DNA of 64,000 nt from Bacteroidota bacterium (GCA_029572965.1 JAKPQD010000143.1:89270-153269); one strand, 5' to 3'. Positions 17,052 to 25,562 are shown, counted from the stretch's first letter. Numbers and translations are program-made. Notes: generated by a model not told the origin, from the sequence alone.

Positions 17052-17456
17052 ATGAACAAACTACCGGGCAAAATAACACAGATGCAACAGTCGGGAGCCG
17101 TGCTGTTGGTCGATGTCGATGTTGACGGGCAGGGTTTTTCGGCCTTGCTCATCGAACCGGCCGCGAGGCCCGAATGGCTGCAAGCCGGGCATACCGTGCA
17201 CCTCGTGTTTAAAGAGACAGAAGTGTCGCTGGCCAAAAACCTCTCGGGGCTTATCAGTATGCGAAACCGCATGATGTGCAACGTTTCGAAAGTGGAACGG
17301 GGCGAATTGCTGAGCAAAATCACGTTGCATTTTCGGGGACACAGCATTACTTCGGCAATCACAACCCGTGCAGTGGATTCACTTCAAATCGCAATTGGCG
17401 ACGAAGTAGAAGCAATGGTAAAAGCTAACGAAATATCGCTCATGAATTCAATTTGA
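17052..17456 (+). CDS. Double-Mop (di-TOBE) molybdate-binding protein
   Basis: 134 residues, consisting only of two consecutive TOBE/Mop domains: residues 1-62 (NKLPGKITQMQQSGAVLLVDV ending VFKETEVSLAKN) and 68-134 (ISMRNRMMCNVSKVERGELLSKI ending VKANEISLMNSI). The arrangement is that of the C-terminal sensor of ModE, or of ModG. With the ModE-like DNA-binding protein lacking such a part, this may be its split-off sensor, or a molybdate store. No DNA-binding domain. Confidence 0.87.
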   Translation: MNKLPGKITQMQQSGAVLLVDVDVDGQGFSALLIEPAARPEWLQAGHTVHLVFKETEVSLAKNLSGLISMRNRMMCNVSKVERGELLSKITLHFRGHSITSAITTRAVDSLQIAIGDEVEAMVKANEISLMNSI

Positions 17457-17566
17457 AAATTTGAAAATTGAACTAATTATTGAAAATTACCTCATTTTCA
17501 AATTGGCTCATTCTCGAATTTTCAAATTGCCACATATTCAAATTATCTCATTTTCAAATTAATAAA
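17457..17566. repeat. AATTTGAAAAT-type spacer repeat upstream of modB
   Basis: The repeat begins in the last codons of the preceding gene. Direct copies (TTTGAAAATTGAAC) are followed by at least five inverted copies such as CATTTTCAAATTGG and CATATTCAAATTATC, ending directly before the modB ATG. Confidence 0.75.
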
Positions 17567-17568
17567 TT

Positions 17569-18249
17569 ATGGATGCAATTTTTGCCGAAACGTTGTGGAT
17601 AACCTGCAAGTTTGCAGTTTTCACCACGTTAATTTTAATAGTCGTAGGCTTGCCGCTTTCGTACTGGCTGGCCTACTCAAAGTTTAGGTTCAAACCATTG
17701 GTAGAGGCGCTGGTGAGCATGCCCATGGTGCTGCCTCCCTCGGTAATTGGTTATTACATGCTGGTGGCCTACAGCCCCCGTCATTGGTTTGGTGGTTGGC
17801 TTTTAGACACGTTCAATGTGCGGCTGGCATTCACCTTCGAGGGCATTTTGCTTGCCTCGGTCATTTTTAGTATGCCATTCATGGTGCAACCGCTCCAAAA
17901 CGGTCTGCGGGCCTTGCCCGATAGCCTGCGTGAGGCTTCATACACGCTTGGCAAGTCGAAAATGGTTACTTTTTTGCGGGTTCTTGTCCCCAACATCAAA
18001 CCCTCGATAATCACGGCCATTGCCCTCACCTTTGCCCACAGCATAGGCGAGTTTGGCATTGTGTTGATGGTTGGGGGCAACATGCCCGGCGAAACGAAGG
18101 TAGCTTCTATCGCCATTTACGACGAGGTGCAAGCACTGAATTTTGCAAAGGCAAACCAGTATGCGCTCATCCTCTTCAGTATCTCTCTCCTTTTGTTAAC
18201 AATCATTTATAGTGTAAATAAAAAACACGACCCATGGAAAGCAATGTAA
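17569..18249 (+). CDS. modB: Molybdate ABC transporter permease
   Basis: 226 residues, five to six transmembrane helices, with the cytoplasmic EAA loop (SLREASYTLGKSKMVTFLRVLVPNIKPS, about residues 121-148) that docks with ModC. MPMVLPPSVIGYYML and EFGIVLMVGGNMPGET are ModB signatures. Forms the channel of the ModABC importer in the inner membrane. It overlaps the start of modC by 16 bp, which implies translational coupling. Confidence 0.96.
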   Translation: MDAIFAETLWITCKFAVFTTLILIVVGLPLSYWLAYSKFRFKPLVEALVSMPMVLPPSVIGYYMLVAYSPRHWFGGWLLDTFNVRLAFTFEGILLASVIFSMPFMVQPLQNGLRALPDSLREASYTLGKSKMVTFLRVLVPNIKPSIITAIALTFAHSIGEFGIVLMVGGNMPGETKVASIAIYDEVQALNFAKANQYALILFSISLLLLTIIYSVNKKHDPWKAM

Positions 18250-19124
18250 TTACCCTCGAAGTAGAAAAAATGATGCTTACTGCCAACGGCAAGCTGAACC
18301 TTTCGGTCGATACCCGGATACAAACCGGTGAGTTCGTAGCCCTGTTTGGGCTGTCGGGTGCCGGCAAGACTACGCTCCTGCGGATATTGTCAGGTCTGAT
18401 GAAACCCGATAAAGGCTTGGTAAAATTTGGTGACACCGTGTGGTTCGATTCATCGAGGGGAATAAACATCCCGCCACAGGAGCGGAACATCAGCTTCATG
18501 TTCCAGGACTACGCACTTTTCCCCAACATGACGGTAGAAGAAAACATACATTTTGCCCAGCCCATGAAAGACAATGCTACGGCTCTCGAATTGCTCTCCA
18601 TTTTTGGGTTGTCCGAATTCCGCAAACGCAAGCCTGGCGGACTTTCTGGAGGTCAGAAACAACGTGTGGCCCTTGCACGGGCATTAGCGCGCAAACCCCA
18701 GTTGCTGCTTCTGGACGAGCCTCTCTCTGCCCTCGATTCTGGCATGCGGCTAACCTTGCAGAACGAGATATACAAGGCCCATCAGCTTTTGGGGGCTACC
18801 ACCATCATGGTGAGCCACGACCTTGGTGAAGTATTCCGGCTGGCAAGTCACGTGCTGTGCATCAAAAAAGGCCAGATAAGCAAAGAAGGCACACCAGACG
18901 AGGTATTTTCAGATTCAAGCATCAGCGGCAAGGTACAAATTACCGGTCAGGTGGCACGTATTGCCAAACAAGATACTGTCAATATTGTTACAGTTATTGC
19001 CGGGGGTAGCCAAATCATCAAAGTTATAGCTTTCGACAGCGATATGGAAGCCCTAAATATCGGCGATAATGTATTGGTATTTACAAAGGCATTCAACCCG
19101 ATGTTGGTTAAGTTAATGGCTTAA
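18234..19124 (+). CDS. modC: Molybdate ABC transporter ATP-binding protein
   Basis: 296 residues. ABC ATPase with Walker A GLSGAGKTT, Q-loop (MFQDYALFPNMTVEENI), signature LSGGQKQRVALARAL, Walker B LLLLDEPLSALD and the His switch (MVSHDLGEV). A shorter-than-usual C-terminal TOBE domain (about 230-296) ends with VFTKAFNPMLVKLMA. Powers molybdate uptake. Its stop codon overlaps by four bases the stop of the convergent thioesterase gene at the end of the nif cluster, so the molybdenum and nitrogenase regions run directly into each other. Confidence 0.96.
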   Translation: MESNVITLEVEKMMLTANGKLNLSVDTRIQTGEFVALFGLSGAGKTTLLRILSGLMKPDKGLVKFGDTVWFDSSRGINIPPQERNISFMFQDYALFPNMTVEENIHFAQPMKDNATALELLSIFGLSEFRKRKPGGLSGGQKQRVALARALARKPQLLLLDEPLSALDSGMRLTLQNEIYKAHQLLGATTIMVSHDLGEVFRLASHVLCIKKGQISKEGTPDEVFSDSSISGKVQITGQVARIAKQDTVNIVTVIAGGSQIIKVIAFDSDMEALNIGDNVLVFTKAFNPMLVKLMA

Positions 19125-19906
19125 TTTTTTTCTGGCAGACATTTATATTTAAGTTCTGCAGTAAAAGAGGTTTTTCCTGCAGTTTGGTTAAAGCCATGTA
19201 TTTTTATCAGGTTGTTTTTTTCAATAAAAAACAAGTTTAGCTCATCGTTTAGCCTGGCTTCATGTTTATAATTGATTTTGACACAGCACAAATGCTTTTG
19301 GCAATTGGTTTCAAAGGGCATGTAGTCAAAAACCCACTGCAAGTATTTACCATTGTTGGCATGCTGGTTAAGGTCCAAATCGGAGGGCCGGACTTTGTGA
19401 ATAGTGTTACTGTAGTTGTTTTTAGCGATAGAGATATTGGCAGGTTCTTCATCCAGAAACTCAGCATTGAGGTACGCTGTTTCCATTACCGTTGGGAATT
19501 GTTCGATTTTGCGGGTCTGGGTATTTATGGCTAAGTATTGAATGGAAGCTGCTGCTATAAGGTTGAGCTTGGCATCTCTGATAGTAAATTCACGCAAAGC
19601 ATGCAATTGTTGAGGTGGACGTAACCAGGTTTCGACAATAATGTAATCGTTCCATGAAGGGAGGCAGCGCAATTTCAAAAGCATTTTGTGGATGACAAAT
19701 GCAGTATTGTTTTTATACATTTCGCGGTATCCGGCCTGGTATTGCATGGCATGTTGCCAGGCTGCTTCCTGTAAGTAGTTAGATAACGAAGTAATAGTTG
19801 CTTTACCGCTAGCATCTACTTCTCCAAAATTAATATGAAATGCTGTTTTGTATAGCTTTTCGGGCGATGGAGGATGGTGTATATAGGCATATTGTTTACT
19901 TACCAT
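19121..19906 (-). CDS. Acyl-ACP thioesterase-like protein (hotdog fold)
   Basis: 261 residues from the ATG at 19906; the frame opens to 19957, inside the GNAT gene. Two hotdog domains: the first with FGEVDASGKATITSLSNYLQEAAWQHA and 'LRPPQQLHALREFTI', the second with HKVRPSDLDLNQHANNGKYLQWVFD, where the Asp-x-Asn-x-His residues are those of the catalytic site. It should release fatty acids from acyl carrier protein. It overlaps the preceding GNAT gene by 11 bp and is the last gene of the nif-direction run. Its link to nitrogen fixation is unclear. Confidence 0.85.
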   Translation of the reverse strand: MVSKQYAYIHHPPSPEKLYKTAFHINFGEVDASGKATITSLSNYLQEAAWQHAMQYQAGYREMYKNNTAFVIHKMLLKLRCLPSWNDYIIVETWLRPPQQLHALREFTIRDAKLNLIAAASIQYLAINTQTRKIEQFPTVMETAYLNAEFLDEEPANISIAKNNYSNTIHKVRPSDLDLNQHANNGKYLQWVFDYMPFETNCQKHLCCVKINYKHEARLNDELNLFFIEKNNLIKIHGFNQTAGKTSFTAELKYKCLPEKN

Positions 19907-20366
19907 AAAGCTTGGTGTATTTGCGTTGACAAAACATCCGGGTTTGTTTCCATCCAATATGGCTGTAATAATCTAATGCATTGGTGTTGGTAATATCTGC
20001 AAGCAGTTGCATGCGGACAACGCCAATTCTTTCGCCCCAATCCTGCATTTCGTCAATCAGTTTTTTGCCTATCCCTTTTTTTCTGTACCCACTTTCAACT
20101 ACCATGTCCTCAAGCATCATAGATAGTGCGCCTTCTGCGGTAGATATAGAAACCTGGCCTTGTAACATCCCGACTACTTTTTCATCAATGGTGGCTACCA
20201 TTACGCATGCTTTAGGATAAGCTTTTATCAGCATTCTAAGACCTTTTGTCTGTTTATCAGCATCAAAATTAAAGTCTGCTTCAATAGAAAATAACTGTTC
20301 CAGAAGTTTTACCATTGCTGGTATGTCGTCTTTTGTGGCCCGCCGAATGAGAATGTTATTTTCCAT
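19896..20366 (-). CDS. GNAT-family N-acetyltransferase
   Basis: 156 residues. Complete GNAT fold: IRRATKDDIPAMVKLLEQLF at the N-terminus, then MLEDMVVESGYRKKGIGKKL with the acetyl-CoA pyrophosphate loop (R/Q-x-x-G-x-G/A, here RKKGIG), and ITNTNALDYYSHIGWKQT. Uses acetyl-CoA; the substrate cannot be told. It starts 21 bp after the nifV stop and overlaps the thioesterase gene, so it is almost certainly transcribed with nifV. GNAT genes occur in some nif clusters of anaerobes, but their role there is not established. Confidence 0.88.
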   Translation of the reverse strand: MENNILIRRATKDDIPAMVKLLEQLFSIEADFNFDADKQTKGLRMLIKAYPKACVMVATIDEKVVGMLQGQVSISTAEGALSMMLEDMVVESGYRKKGIGKKLIDEMQDWGERIGVVRMQLLADITNTNALDYYSHIGWKQTRMFCQRKYTKLYGK

Positions 20367-20387
20367 TTTCTTGAAGTTTAGTTTTAT

Positions 20388-21575
20388 TTATCTGTAAGAA
20401 TTTGATAAAAGTAATACTTCAGCATCTGTCAGGCTGCGTCTTTTGCATACTGCAGTTGTTTTCACTTTTTTAAGAAGCTCCTGAAGCTTTTGTTTATCAA
20501 GGTTTATAGAATTTTTCTCGAGCAAACTGTTTAAGGCATTGCTGCCCGAATGAATACCAAAAACAAAGGACGAGCCACTTTTTCCAACTTCACGCGCATC
20601 GAAAGGCTCGTAAGCCCTTCTGTCGCGGAGCATACAGTTGGTGTGTATGCCTGATTCGTGGCGGTGCGTCATTTCGCCTACTATTGGTTTATCTGCCGGC
20701 AGCTTGCGTTCTGAGGCTTCTGCTGTAAAGGTGCATAATTCGTTTAGGTGTTCGGTAGAGTATGGGACCTGAATGCCCATGGATATTTTCATAGCCATTA
20801 TTACTTCTTCAAGGGCAGCATTTCCAGCGCGTTCGCCAAGCCCGTTGACAGTAGTACTTACGCAGTCAGCTCCCGCTTGTATAGCACTGATGCTGTTTGC
20901 TGTTGCCATGCCCAGGTCATTATGCCCATGAAACTCAATTTGTAAGTTGCTGTCTTTTACTTTCGACACAACACCTTTTATCAGGCTGCGCGTGGTAAGG
21001 GGGTTGAGGCATCCTACGGTATCTGCAATGCGTACCCTGTAAACCCCTAATTTTTTGGCTATGTTGAGGTACGAATGCAGAAATTTTTTGTCTGCCCTTG
21101 AAGCATCCTGGGCCCCAAGTGAGACATACTGAAATTGCTTCTTTGCATAACTAACAATTTCAGGCATTGACCCGAGTACCCATTGCCTGTCTTTGCCCAT
21201 TGACAAAAGCTGGATATCTGATACAGGGTATGAAATATTGATTCCTGTTGCACCAGTTTTTGCGGCAGCGTCAATATCTTCGATTTTTGCCCGGCTCCAG
21301 CATGAACAGCGGAAAGAAAACTTATAACTGACCAGCTTTTGGGCCATAATCAAATCGTGTTCTGAAATAAAGGGCGAACCTATCTCCAGCTCTTCAATGC
21401 CGATTTTGTCAAGCATGCTTGCTATGGTAATTTTTTCGTTGAGGCCAAAAACTACGCCCGGCGCTTGTTCTCCATCCCGTAAGGTTGAATCTATAAGGTA
21501 AGGGTGCTTCACCTCCAACCCCTCCCCAGGGGGGAGAGGTGAAGAACAAGAAAAAATGGAGGTGTTTTTTTTCAT
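20388..21575 (-). CDS. nifV: Homocitrate synthase
   Basis: 395 residues. Condenses acetyl-CoA with 2-oxoglutarate to homocitrate, the organic ligand of FeMo-co. Motifs: [15 protein letters not shown] (metal and substrate site), [14 protein letters not shown] and [12 protein letters not shown] (the H-x-H metal ligands). Start: the ATG at 21575 lies at the same position in a leader shared with nifD, so I keep it. As a result residues 10-24 (about [13 protein letters not shown]) are encoded by an inserted palindromic repeat, and the conserved part begins only at about residue 25. Upstream neighbour is the 2Fe-2S ferredoxin gene. Confidence 0.95.
   Translation of the reverse strand: MKKNTSIFSCSSPLPPGEGLEVKHPYLIDSTLRDGEQAPGVVFGLNEKITIASMLDKIGIEELEIGSPFISEHDLIMAQKLVSYKFSFRCSCWSRAKIEDIDAAAKTGATGINISYPVSDIQLLSMGKDRQWVLGSMPEIVSYAKKQFQYVSLGAQDASRADKKFLHSYLNIAKKLGVYRVRIADTVGCLNPLTTRSLIKGVVSKVKDSNLQIEFHGHNDLGMATANSISAIQAGADCVSTTVNGLGERAGNAALEEVIMAMKISMGIQVPYSTEHLNELCTFTAEASERKLPADKPIVGEMTHRHESGIHTNCMLRDRRAYEPFDAREVGKSGSSFVFGIHSGSNALNSLLEKNSINLDKQKLQELLKKVKTTAVCKRRSLTDAEVLLLSNSYR
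21508..21544. repeat. Palindromic repeat inside the 5' coding part of nifV
   Basis: CTTCACCTC and GAGGTGAAG are perfect outer arms; inside are CCCCTCCCC and GGGGGGAG. It belongs to the GC-rich dispersed repeats found between genes elsewhere, but here is read in frame as part of NifV. Confidence 0.8.
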
Positions 21576-21667
21576 CCGTAAATAATTTTTTTAATAAGGT
21601 CGGATGGAACTCGCATGATGAATTTTCATCCTTGTTTGTGTTTAACGAATCATGATCGTTTCATATT
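21572..21667 (-). promoter_or_regulatory. 5' leader element of nifV, shared with nifD
   Basis: About 96 nt, nearly identical to 30264-30358 (by eye about seven differences, one of them an indel, and 34 identical bases in the centre). Both end at the start codon of the next gene. On the minus strand CATCCG can pair with CGGATG, which contains the ATG. An alternative is GGATG with CATCC further upstream. This is the layout of a translation-control switch; see findings. Confidence 0.65.
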
Positions 21668-21722
21668 GATAAAACTTAATATGATTGGACTGATAAAACT
21701 TCAATTTTTGAATGTGGCTGCA

Positions 21723-22028
21723 TTAATCAGCAATAGAATATTTTTCGACCAGCTCGTTGTTTTCCAAGGCGTCCAGTATTTCGTCTATTGCATCTTCGCT
21801 GATATTGCCATACCAGAAATTGTTGGGGTGTACCACCATTACTGGCCCCTGGGCGCATACGTTGAGGCATCCGGTGCTGGACACAGCAGCATCAATCCCC
21901 CTGTCGCTGCACCCTTCCATGATGTATTGGATGAATTGTGCTGCGCCTTTTTTGTTACATGCCCCCTGGGCATCACCTGCAACGCGGTACGAGTTGCACA
22001 CTAAAATGTGATAAGCTGGCTTTTTCAT
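21723..22028 (-). CDS. Thioredoxin-like [2Fe-2S] ferredoxin
   Basis: 101 residues. Cluster ligands Cys11, Cys24, Cys54 and Cys58 (VCNSYRVAG, GACNKKG, STGCLNVCAQGP) fit the thioredoxin-fold 2Fe-2S ferredoxins of the Clostridium pasteurianum/FdIV type. An extra Cys40 is present. Such ferredoxins are common in nif clusters and interact with the MoFe protein. Here it may donate electrons or protect nitrogenase. It is between the nifX-like gene (18 bp upstream) and nifV, from which it is separated by about 147 bp that includes the shared leader. Confidence 0.93.
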   Translation of the reverse strand: MKKPAYHILVCNSYRVAGDAQGACNKKGAAQFIQYIMEGCSDRGIDAAVSSTGCLNVCAQGPVMVVHPNNFWYGNISEDAIDEILDALENNELVEKYSIAD

Positions 22029-22046
22029 TGTATTTTGTTTTTTTGG

Positions 22047-22370
22047 TTAATATTTATATTTTAAAAACACTGAATATATTGTTTCTGTGAGGATTTTGAC
22101 ATGAATACCCCTTGACTGTATATATTTTTTGGGCGTTTCACCAATTGATGCAGTATAAATCAATGAACAGTCGTGCAATGCACTTACAATATGTTCCAAA
22201 GCTTCGGGATTTATTTCATGGTTATTTTCCTTTGATGAATACGCCGTTATTCGTCGTATTCCGATAAAGTTGATAAATCCATCGCTTACATCATAGATGT
22301 ATAGCTTGTCAGCTTTTCCAAAATGCTTGTCAATTGCTATGCCGTCTGATGAAGTAAAAGCTATTTTCAT
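22047..22370 (-). CDS. NifX/NafY-type dinitrogenase cofactor-binding domain protein
   Basis: 107 residues, one Nitro_FeMo-Co domain: MKIAFTSSDGIAIDKHFGKADKLYIYDV and IVSALHDCSLIYTASIGETPKKYIQSRGIHV. The His in DKHFGKA is the one thought to contact the cofactor. NifX-like proteins hold NifB-co or VK-cluster during FeMo-co assembly. It follows nifB by 111 bp in the same direction. NifB here has a similar domain fused at its C-terminus, and a third relative is encoded at 35319, so the organism has three such domains in this window. Confidence 0.9.
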   Translation of the reverse strand: MKIAFTSSDGIAIDKHFGKADKLYIYDVSDGFINFIGIRRITAYSSKENNHEINPEALEHIVSALHDCSLIYTASIGETPKKYIQSRGIHVKILTETIYSVFLKYKY

Positions 22371-22481
22371 TTTTTTACAGTATCAAGTATTAATTATTAT
22401 TTTTTGGAACTTTTTCAAGGTCCATCATATCTGCATTTTAGTCTTTAAAATCCTTCTTATCTCCTTTAAAAAGGGGGCTTC

Positions 22482-23762
22482 TTATCCACAACCACCACCG
22501 CTGCCACTGCAGTCTTCGCCACATTTGAAAGGCTTGCATGCTGTAAGCCCGTTTAGCGATGCTCCTTTATATATGGCATCAAGCCCGGCTTCTATGAGCC
22601 CGTTCATCTGGATTATCTTAATGCCCATGCTTTTGAGCATTGAAGAAGGGTTAGCCCCGGCGCCATTGACCAGTATAGTGTTACAATCGCTCAGGAGCTT
22701 GGCCAGTTGTATCCATCTGATGTCCCCTAATCCGGCTTTGGGCGCTTCGCGTGTATCTACATGAATGTAGCCTTCTTTGGTGTTGGCAAAAATCAGGAAG
22801 TCTTTAGCTTCGCCCAGGTGTTGGTTGACCAATATACCTTCGTGGCTTGCAACGGCTACATAAGGTCTGTTTTCGGTGGCAAACAAGGGCTTGTTGGCTG
22901 CTTCTTTAAGCAGAGTAACTGTATCTGCAATATCTTTTCCTAAAAGCCCTGCTGCATCAGCCCTACAACGAGCACAGTGTTTCATAGGTTTGATATAGGC
23001 CGATATTTGCTGTTGTATGTCATGTACCATTTGTTTTGAAGGTTCTTCAATATCTTCAAAAGCGGTGTCTTTATTAGGGTGTACAGGTATGCAGTTCATC
23101 AGGTCGGCACCCAGCGAGGCTACATACTTTGCTACTTCTACAATGTGGTGGTCGTTGATGCCCGGGAGGATGATGCTGTTTATCTTTACCGTGATATTGT
23201 GCTGCTTGAGCAGTTTTATGGCTTCTGTCTGGCGTTCGATAATGAGTTTTCCGGCTTCAATGCCCCGGTATATCTTTTTGTTATAACGTATCCACGAATA
23301 TATTTGGGCTGCAATTTCGGGGTCAATGGCATTCATGGTAATGGTAACGTGCGAAACGCCAAGTTCTACAATTTTATCAATATGTTGGGCAACATCTATG
23401 CCGTTTGATGACAGGCAATACAGCATGTCCGGAAAGACAGTTTTGACTTGCTTAATGGTTTCAAAGGTTTCGTTGACATTGGCAAAGGGGTCGCCTGGCC
23501 CGGCTATCCCCACCACGGCAATTTCAACACCTTTGTTGCTTATCAGGCGCATGTATTCTGTTGCCTGCGAAGGAGCCAATATGGCACTGCTCACCCCTGG
23601 CCTGCTTTCGTTGACACAATCAAATTTACGGTTGCAATAGTTGCACTGTACATTGCAATTTGGAGCTACTGGCAAATGAACCCTTCCGTATTTACCCTTG
23701 GCTTCTTCGTCAAAACATGGATGGCGATGAAGTTTTTCTTCTGTTGTTGCTGTGTTGCTCAT
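22482..23762 (-). CDS. nifB: NifB, FeMo-cofactor core synthase, with C-terminal NifX domain
   Basis: 426 residues. Radical SAM domain with CNVQCNYC (Cys36, 40, 43) near the N-terminus, preceded by HPCFDEEAKGKYGRVHLPV, the standard NifB start. It joins two 4Fe-4S units into the 8Fe NifB-co, inserting carbide from SAM. About residues 300-405 form a NifX-like cofactor domain (VAVASHEGILVNQHLGEAKDF). It ends with a Cys-rich tail (CKPFKCGEDCSGSGGGCG), as seen in some NifB of anaerobes. Lies 41 bp after nifN. Confidence 0.97.
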   Translation of the reverse strand: MSNTATTEEKLHRHPCFDEEAKGKYGRVHLPVAPNCNVQCNYCNRKFDCVNESRPGVSSAILAPSQATEYMRLISNKGVEIAVVGIAGPGDPFANVNETFETIKQVKTVFPDMLYCLSSNGIDVAQHIDKIVELGVSHVTITMNAIDPEIAAQIYSWIRYNKKIYRGIEAGKLIIERQTEAIKLLKQHNITVKINSIILPGINDHHIVEVAKYVASLGADLMNCIPVHPNKDTAFEDIEEPSKQMVHDIQQQISAYIKPMKHCARCRADAAGLLGKDIADTVTLLKEAANKPLFATENRPYVAVASHEGILVNQHLGEAKDFLIFANTKEGYIHVDTREAPKAGLGDIRWIQLAKLLSDCNTILVNGAGANPSSMLKSMGIKIIQMNGLIEAGLDAIYKGASLNGLTACKPFKCGEDCSGSGGGCG

Positions 23763-23803
23763 CTTTTCCGTTTTTAATATATTATTGCTTTAAGGCGTTT
23801 GTC

Positions 23804-25204
23804 TTACATATATTTATACCCCACCGGGGAATTGTTTTGTTTATATTCTATTAAAGCATTGCAAATAGAATCAAATAGTTGCGTGGTACCTTTGTAGCCT
23901 AAGTGCAATATTCGCTGGCCTCCCATGCGGTCGTGTATCGGGAAACCGACCCTGACCAAGGGGATGTTAAGTTCACGGGCAATATAATAACCTTTGCTGT
24001 TGCCTATCATGATGTCAGGCTTTAGTTCGCGCGACAAGCTGGCAATGGTTTCAAAATCCATTCCTTGCAGAATGGTAAGCTTGCTGTTGCCGGTCAGCTG
24101 GCGGATACGGTCCTGAGCTTTGCCACTCTCCCCGCCAGTGGCGCAAAGCACAGGCTCTATACCAATTTCATCGAGAAACATCATCATGGCAATAACAAAA
24201 TCTTCTTCGCCATACACTACTGCTTTTTTGCCAAACACGTATTTATGCCCGTCTATGTAAGCATCTATAAGTCGGCCTCGCTCTTTGGTATATTTTTCAG
24301 GTGTTTTGATTTGCGCAATACCTTCAAGCTTCTCAAAGAAAAGGTCTGTAGCTTTTATTCCTATGGGCATGCCAATGCGCATATTGGGTATGCCAAAGTT
24401 GTTTTGTAAAAAGGCTGCTCCTGTTGGGTTTACTTTTGAGTCGTTTACGCTATTATTTATATTTCCGAGGTTGAGTATATGCCCAAACTCAATGCTGGCT
24501 TGTGCTGACCCGGTTTTTTTTATATCATTTACTGAAGTGCCGCCGGGAGGAATGCGATGATACTCTTCCCAGTTTGGGTTGTCGAGCGATTCGGAATAGT
24601 CAGGCAGGATAATGGCCTCTATCCCAAATGCCTCAAGTATTTCTTTGAGGTGACGGATATCTTCAGGCGAAACAAAGCCCGGGAAAAGGTTGATATGCGA
24701 GCGTTTAAACCGTCTTTCTGCAAAGGCTGCAACTATTGAGGCTACGGCTTCATGAAACCCGTCCATGTGTGTCCCCTGGTAGCTGGGAGTTGAGACTGCC
24801 ACAAAATGCGGTAGGGGTTCATCTTTATGTTGCGCTTTATATGCAGATATCAGGCCTTTGATATCTTCGCCAATGGTTTCGCTCAGGCAAGTGCTGGCAA
24901 TGGCAATTACCTCAGGTTTGTATTGCCTGATAATGTTGTCAATGCCTTTGTTAAAGTTTCTGTGCCCCCCGAATATTGTGGTGTCCTGGCTAAAGTTGGA
25001 CGAGGCAATGTCCACTGGCTCTTTATAGTGGCTGATGAGGTAGCGCCTGATATACGTCGAACAGCCTTGCGAGCCATGTATCAGAGGTACGCATCCTTTA
25101 ATACCTTTGAAAGCAACACTTGCCCCGAGTGGAGAACACACTTTGCAAGCATTTGTAGTGGCTGCGGCTGTGGTATTTTCTTTATATGTGGCTGTTGTTT
25201 TCAT
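23804..25204 (-). CDS. nifN: NifN, FeMo-cofactor scaffold subunit
   Basis: 466 residues, NifDK superfamily. CKVCSPLGASVAFKGIKGCVPLIHGSQGC gives the NifK/NifN-type Cys pattern, and TPSYQGTHMDGFHEA is the NifN/NifK central motif. EGF, FGHILNL and GFPIHDRMGGQRILHLGY are further family marks. With NifE it forms the heterotetramer on which NifB-co is matured. The gene order nifE-orf102-nifN distinguishes it from nifK, which lies upstream next to nifD. 49 bp separate it from orf102. Confidence 0.95.
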   Translation of the reverse strand: MKTTATYKENTTAAATTNACKVCSPLGASVAFKGIKGCVPLIHGSQGCSTYIRRYLISHYKEPVDIASSNFSQDTTIFGGHRNFNKGIDNIIRQYKPEVIAIASTCLSETIGEDIKGLISAYKAQHKDEPLPHFVAVSTPSYQGTHMDGFHEAVASIVAAFAERRFKRSHINLFPGFVSPEDIRHLKEILEAFGIEAIILPDYSESLDNPNWEEYHRIPPGGTSVNDIKKTGSAQASIEFGHILNLGNINNSVNDSKVNPTGAAFLQNNFGIPNMRIGMPIGIKATDLFFEKLEGIAQIKTPEKYTKERGRLIDAYIDGHKYVFGKKAVVYGEEDFVIAMMMFLDEIGIEPVLCATGGESGKAQDRIRQLTGNSKLTILQGMDFETIASLSRELKPDIMIGNSKGYYIARELNIPLVRVGFPIHDRMGGQRILHLGYKGTTQLFDSICNALIEYKQNNSPVGYKYM

Positions 25205-25253
25205 GGGTTATTTTTTTTATTAAAACTTCGTGGTTTCCAGAAGTACGTGAGTC

Positions 25254-25562
25254 TTAACTTACTTTTAAGCCCCGGTGATATTTATAAGGTGCGTTTTCTT
25301 CCTGCGAAATTTCTATTTCGCTCTGTGGAGTGTCAAAAGGCATGAACCCTTTGGTGTAGGTTATTTTCATCTTTCTTTTTGCGACCAAAAGTTTATCTTC
25401 TTTCTTTTCAATAGTCTTTCGGCCAAGGCCGCGAACAGGATTGATATATTTGTTCCCACTTGCGTCATAAATGGAGAAGCTTACAAAAAAGCTTTCAATC
25501 CTTTTTTTGAAAGGTTCCTTCTGAACCCATGTTTCAATGTATTGTTCCAAAAAAGCATCCAT
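25254..25562 (-). CDS. Unrecognised 102-residue protein between nifE and nifN
   Basis: Starts MDAFLEQYIETWVQKEPFKK and ends ENAPYKYHRGLKVS. Charged, soluble, no Cys and no transmembrane segment, probably an alpha helix followed by beta strands; basic stretches (GRKTIEKKEDKLLVAKRK) in the middle. I do not recognise a family. The gaps to nifE (45 bp) and nifN (49 bp) and the absence of any competing frame argue for a real gene in the operon. Position suggests a role with the NifEN scaffold, which is inference only. Confidence 0.75.
   Translation of the reverse strand: MDAFLEQYIETWVQKEPFKKRIESFFVSFSIYDASGNKYINPVRGLGRKTIEKKEDKLLVAKRKMKITYTKGFMPFDTPQSEIEISQEENAPYKYHRGLKVS

Noticed and set aside
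15118..17566. CRISPR array, suggested by repeated AATTTGAAAAT units
   Set aside because: Units are short, degenerate, of irregular spacing and in both directions; no spacers of constant length and no cas genes.
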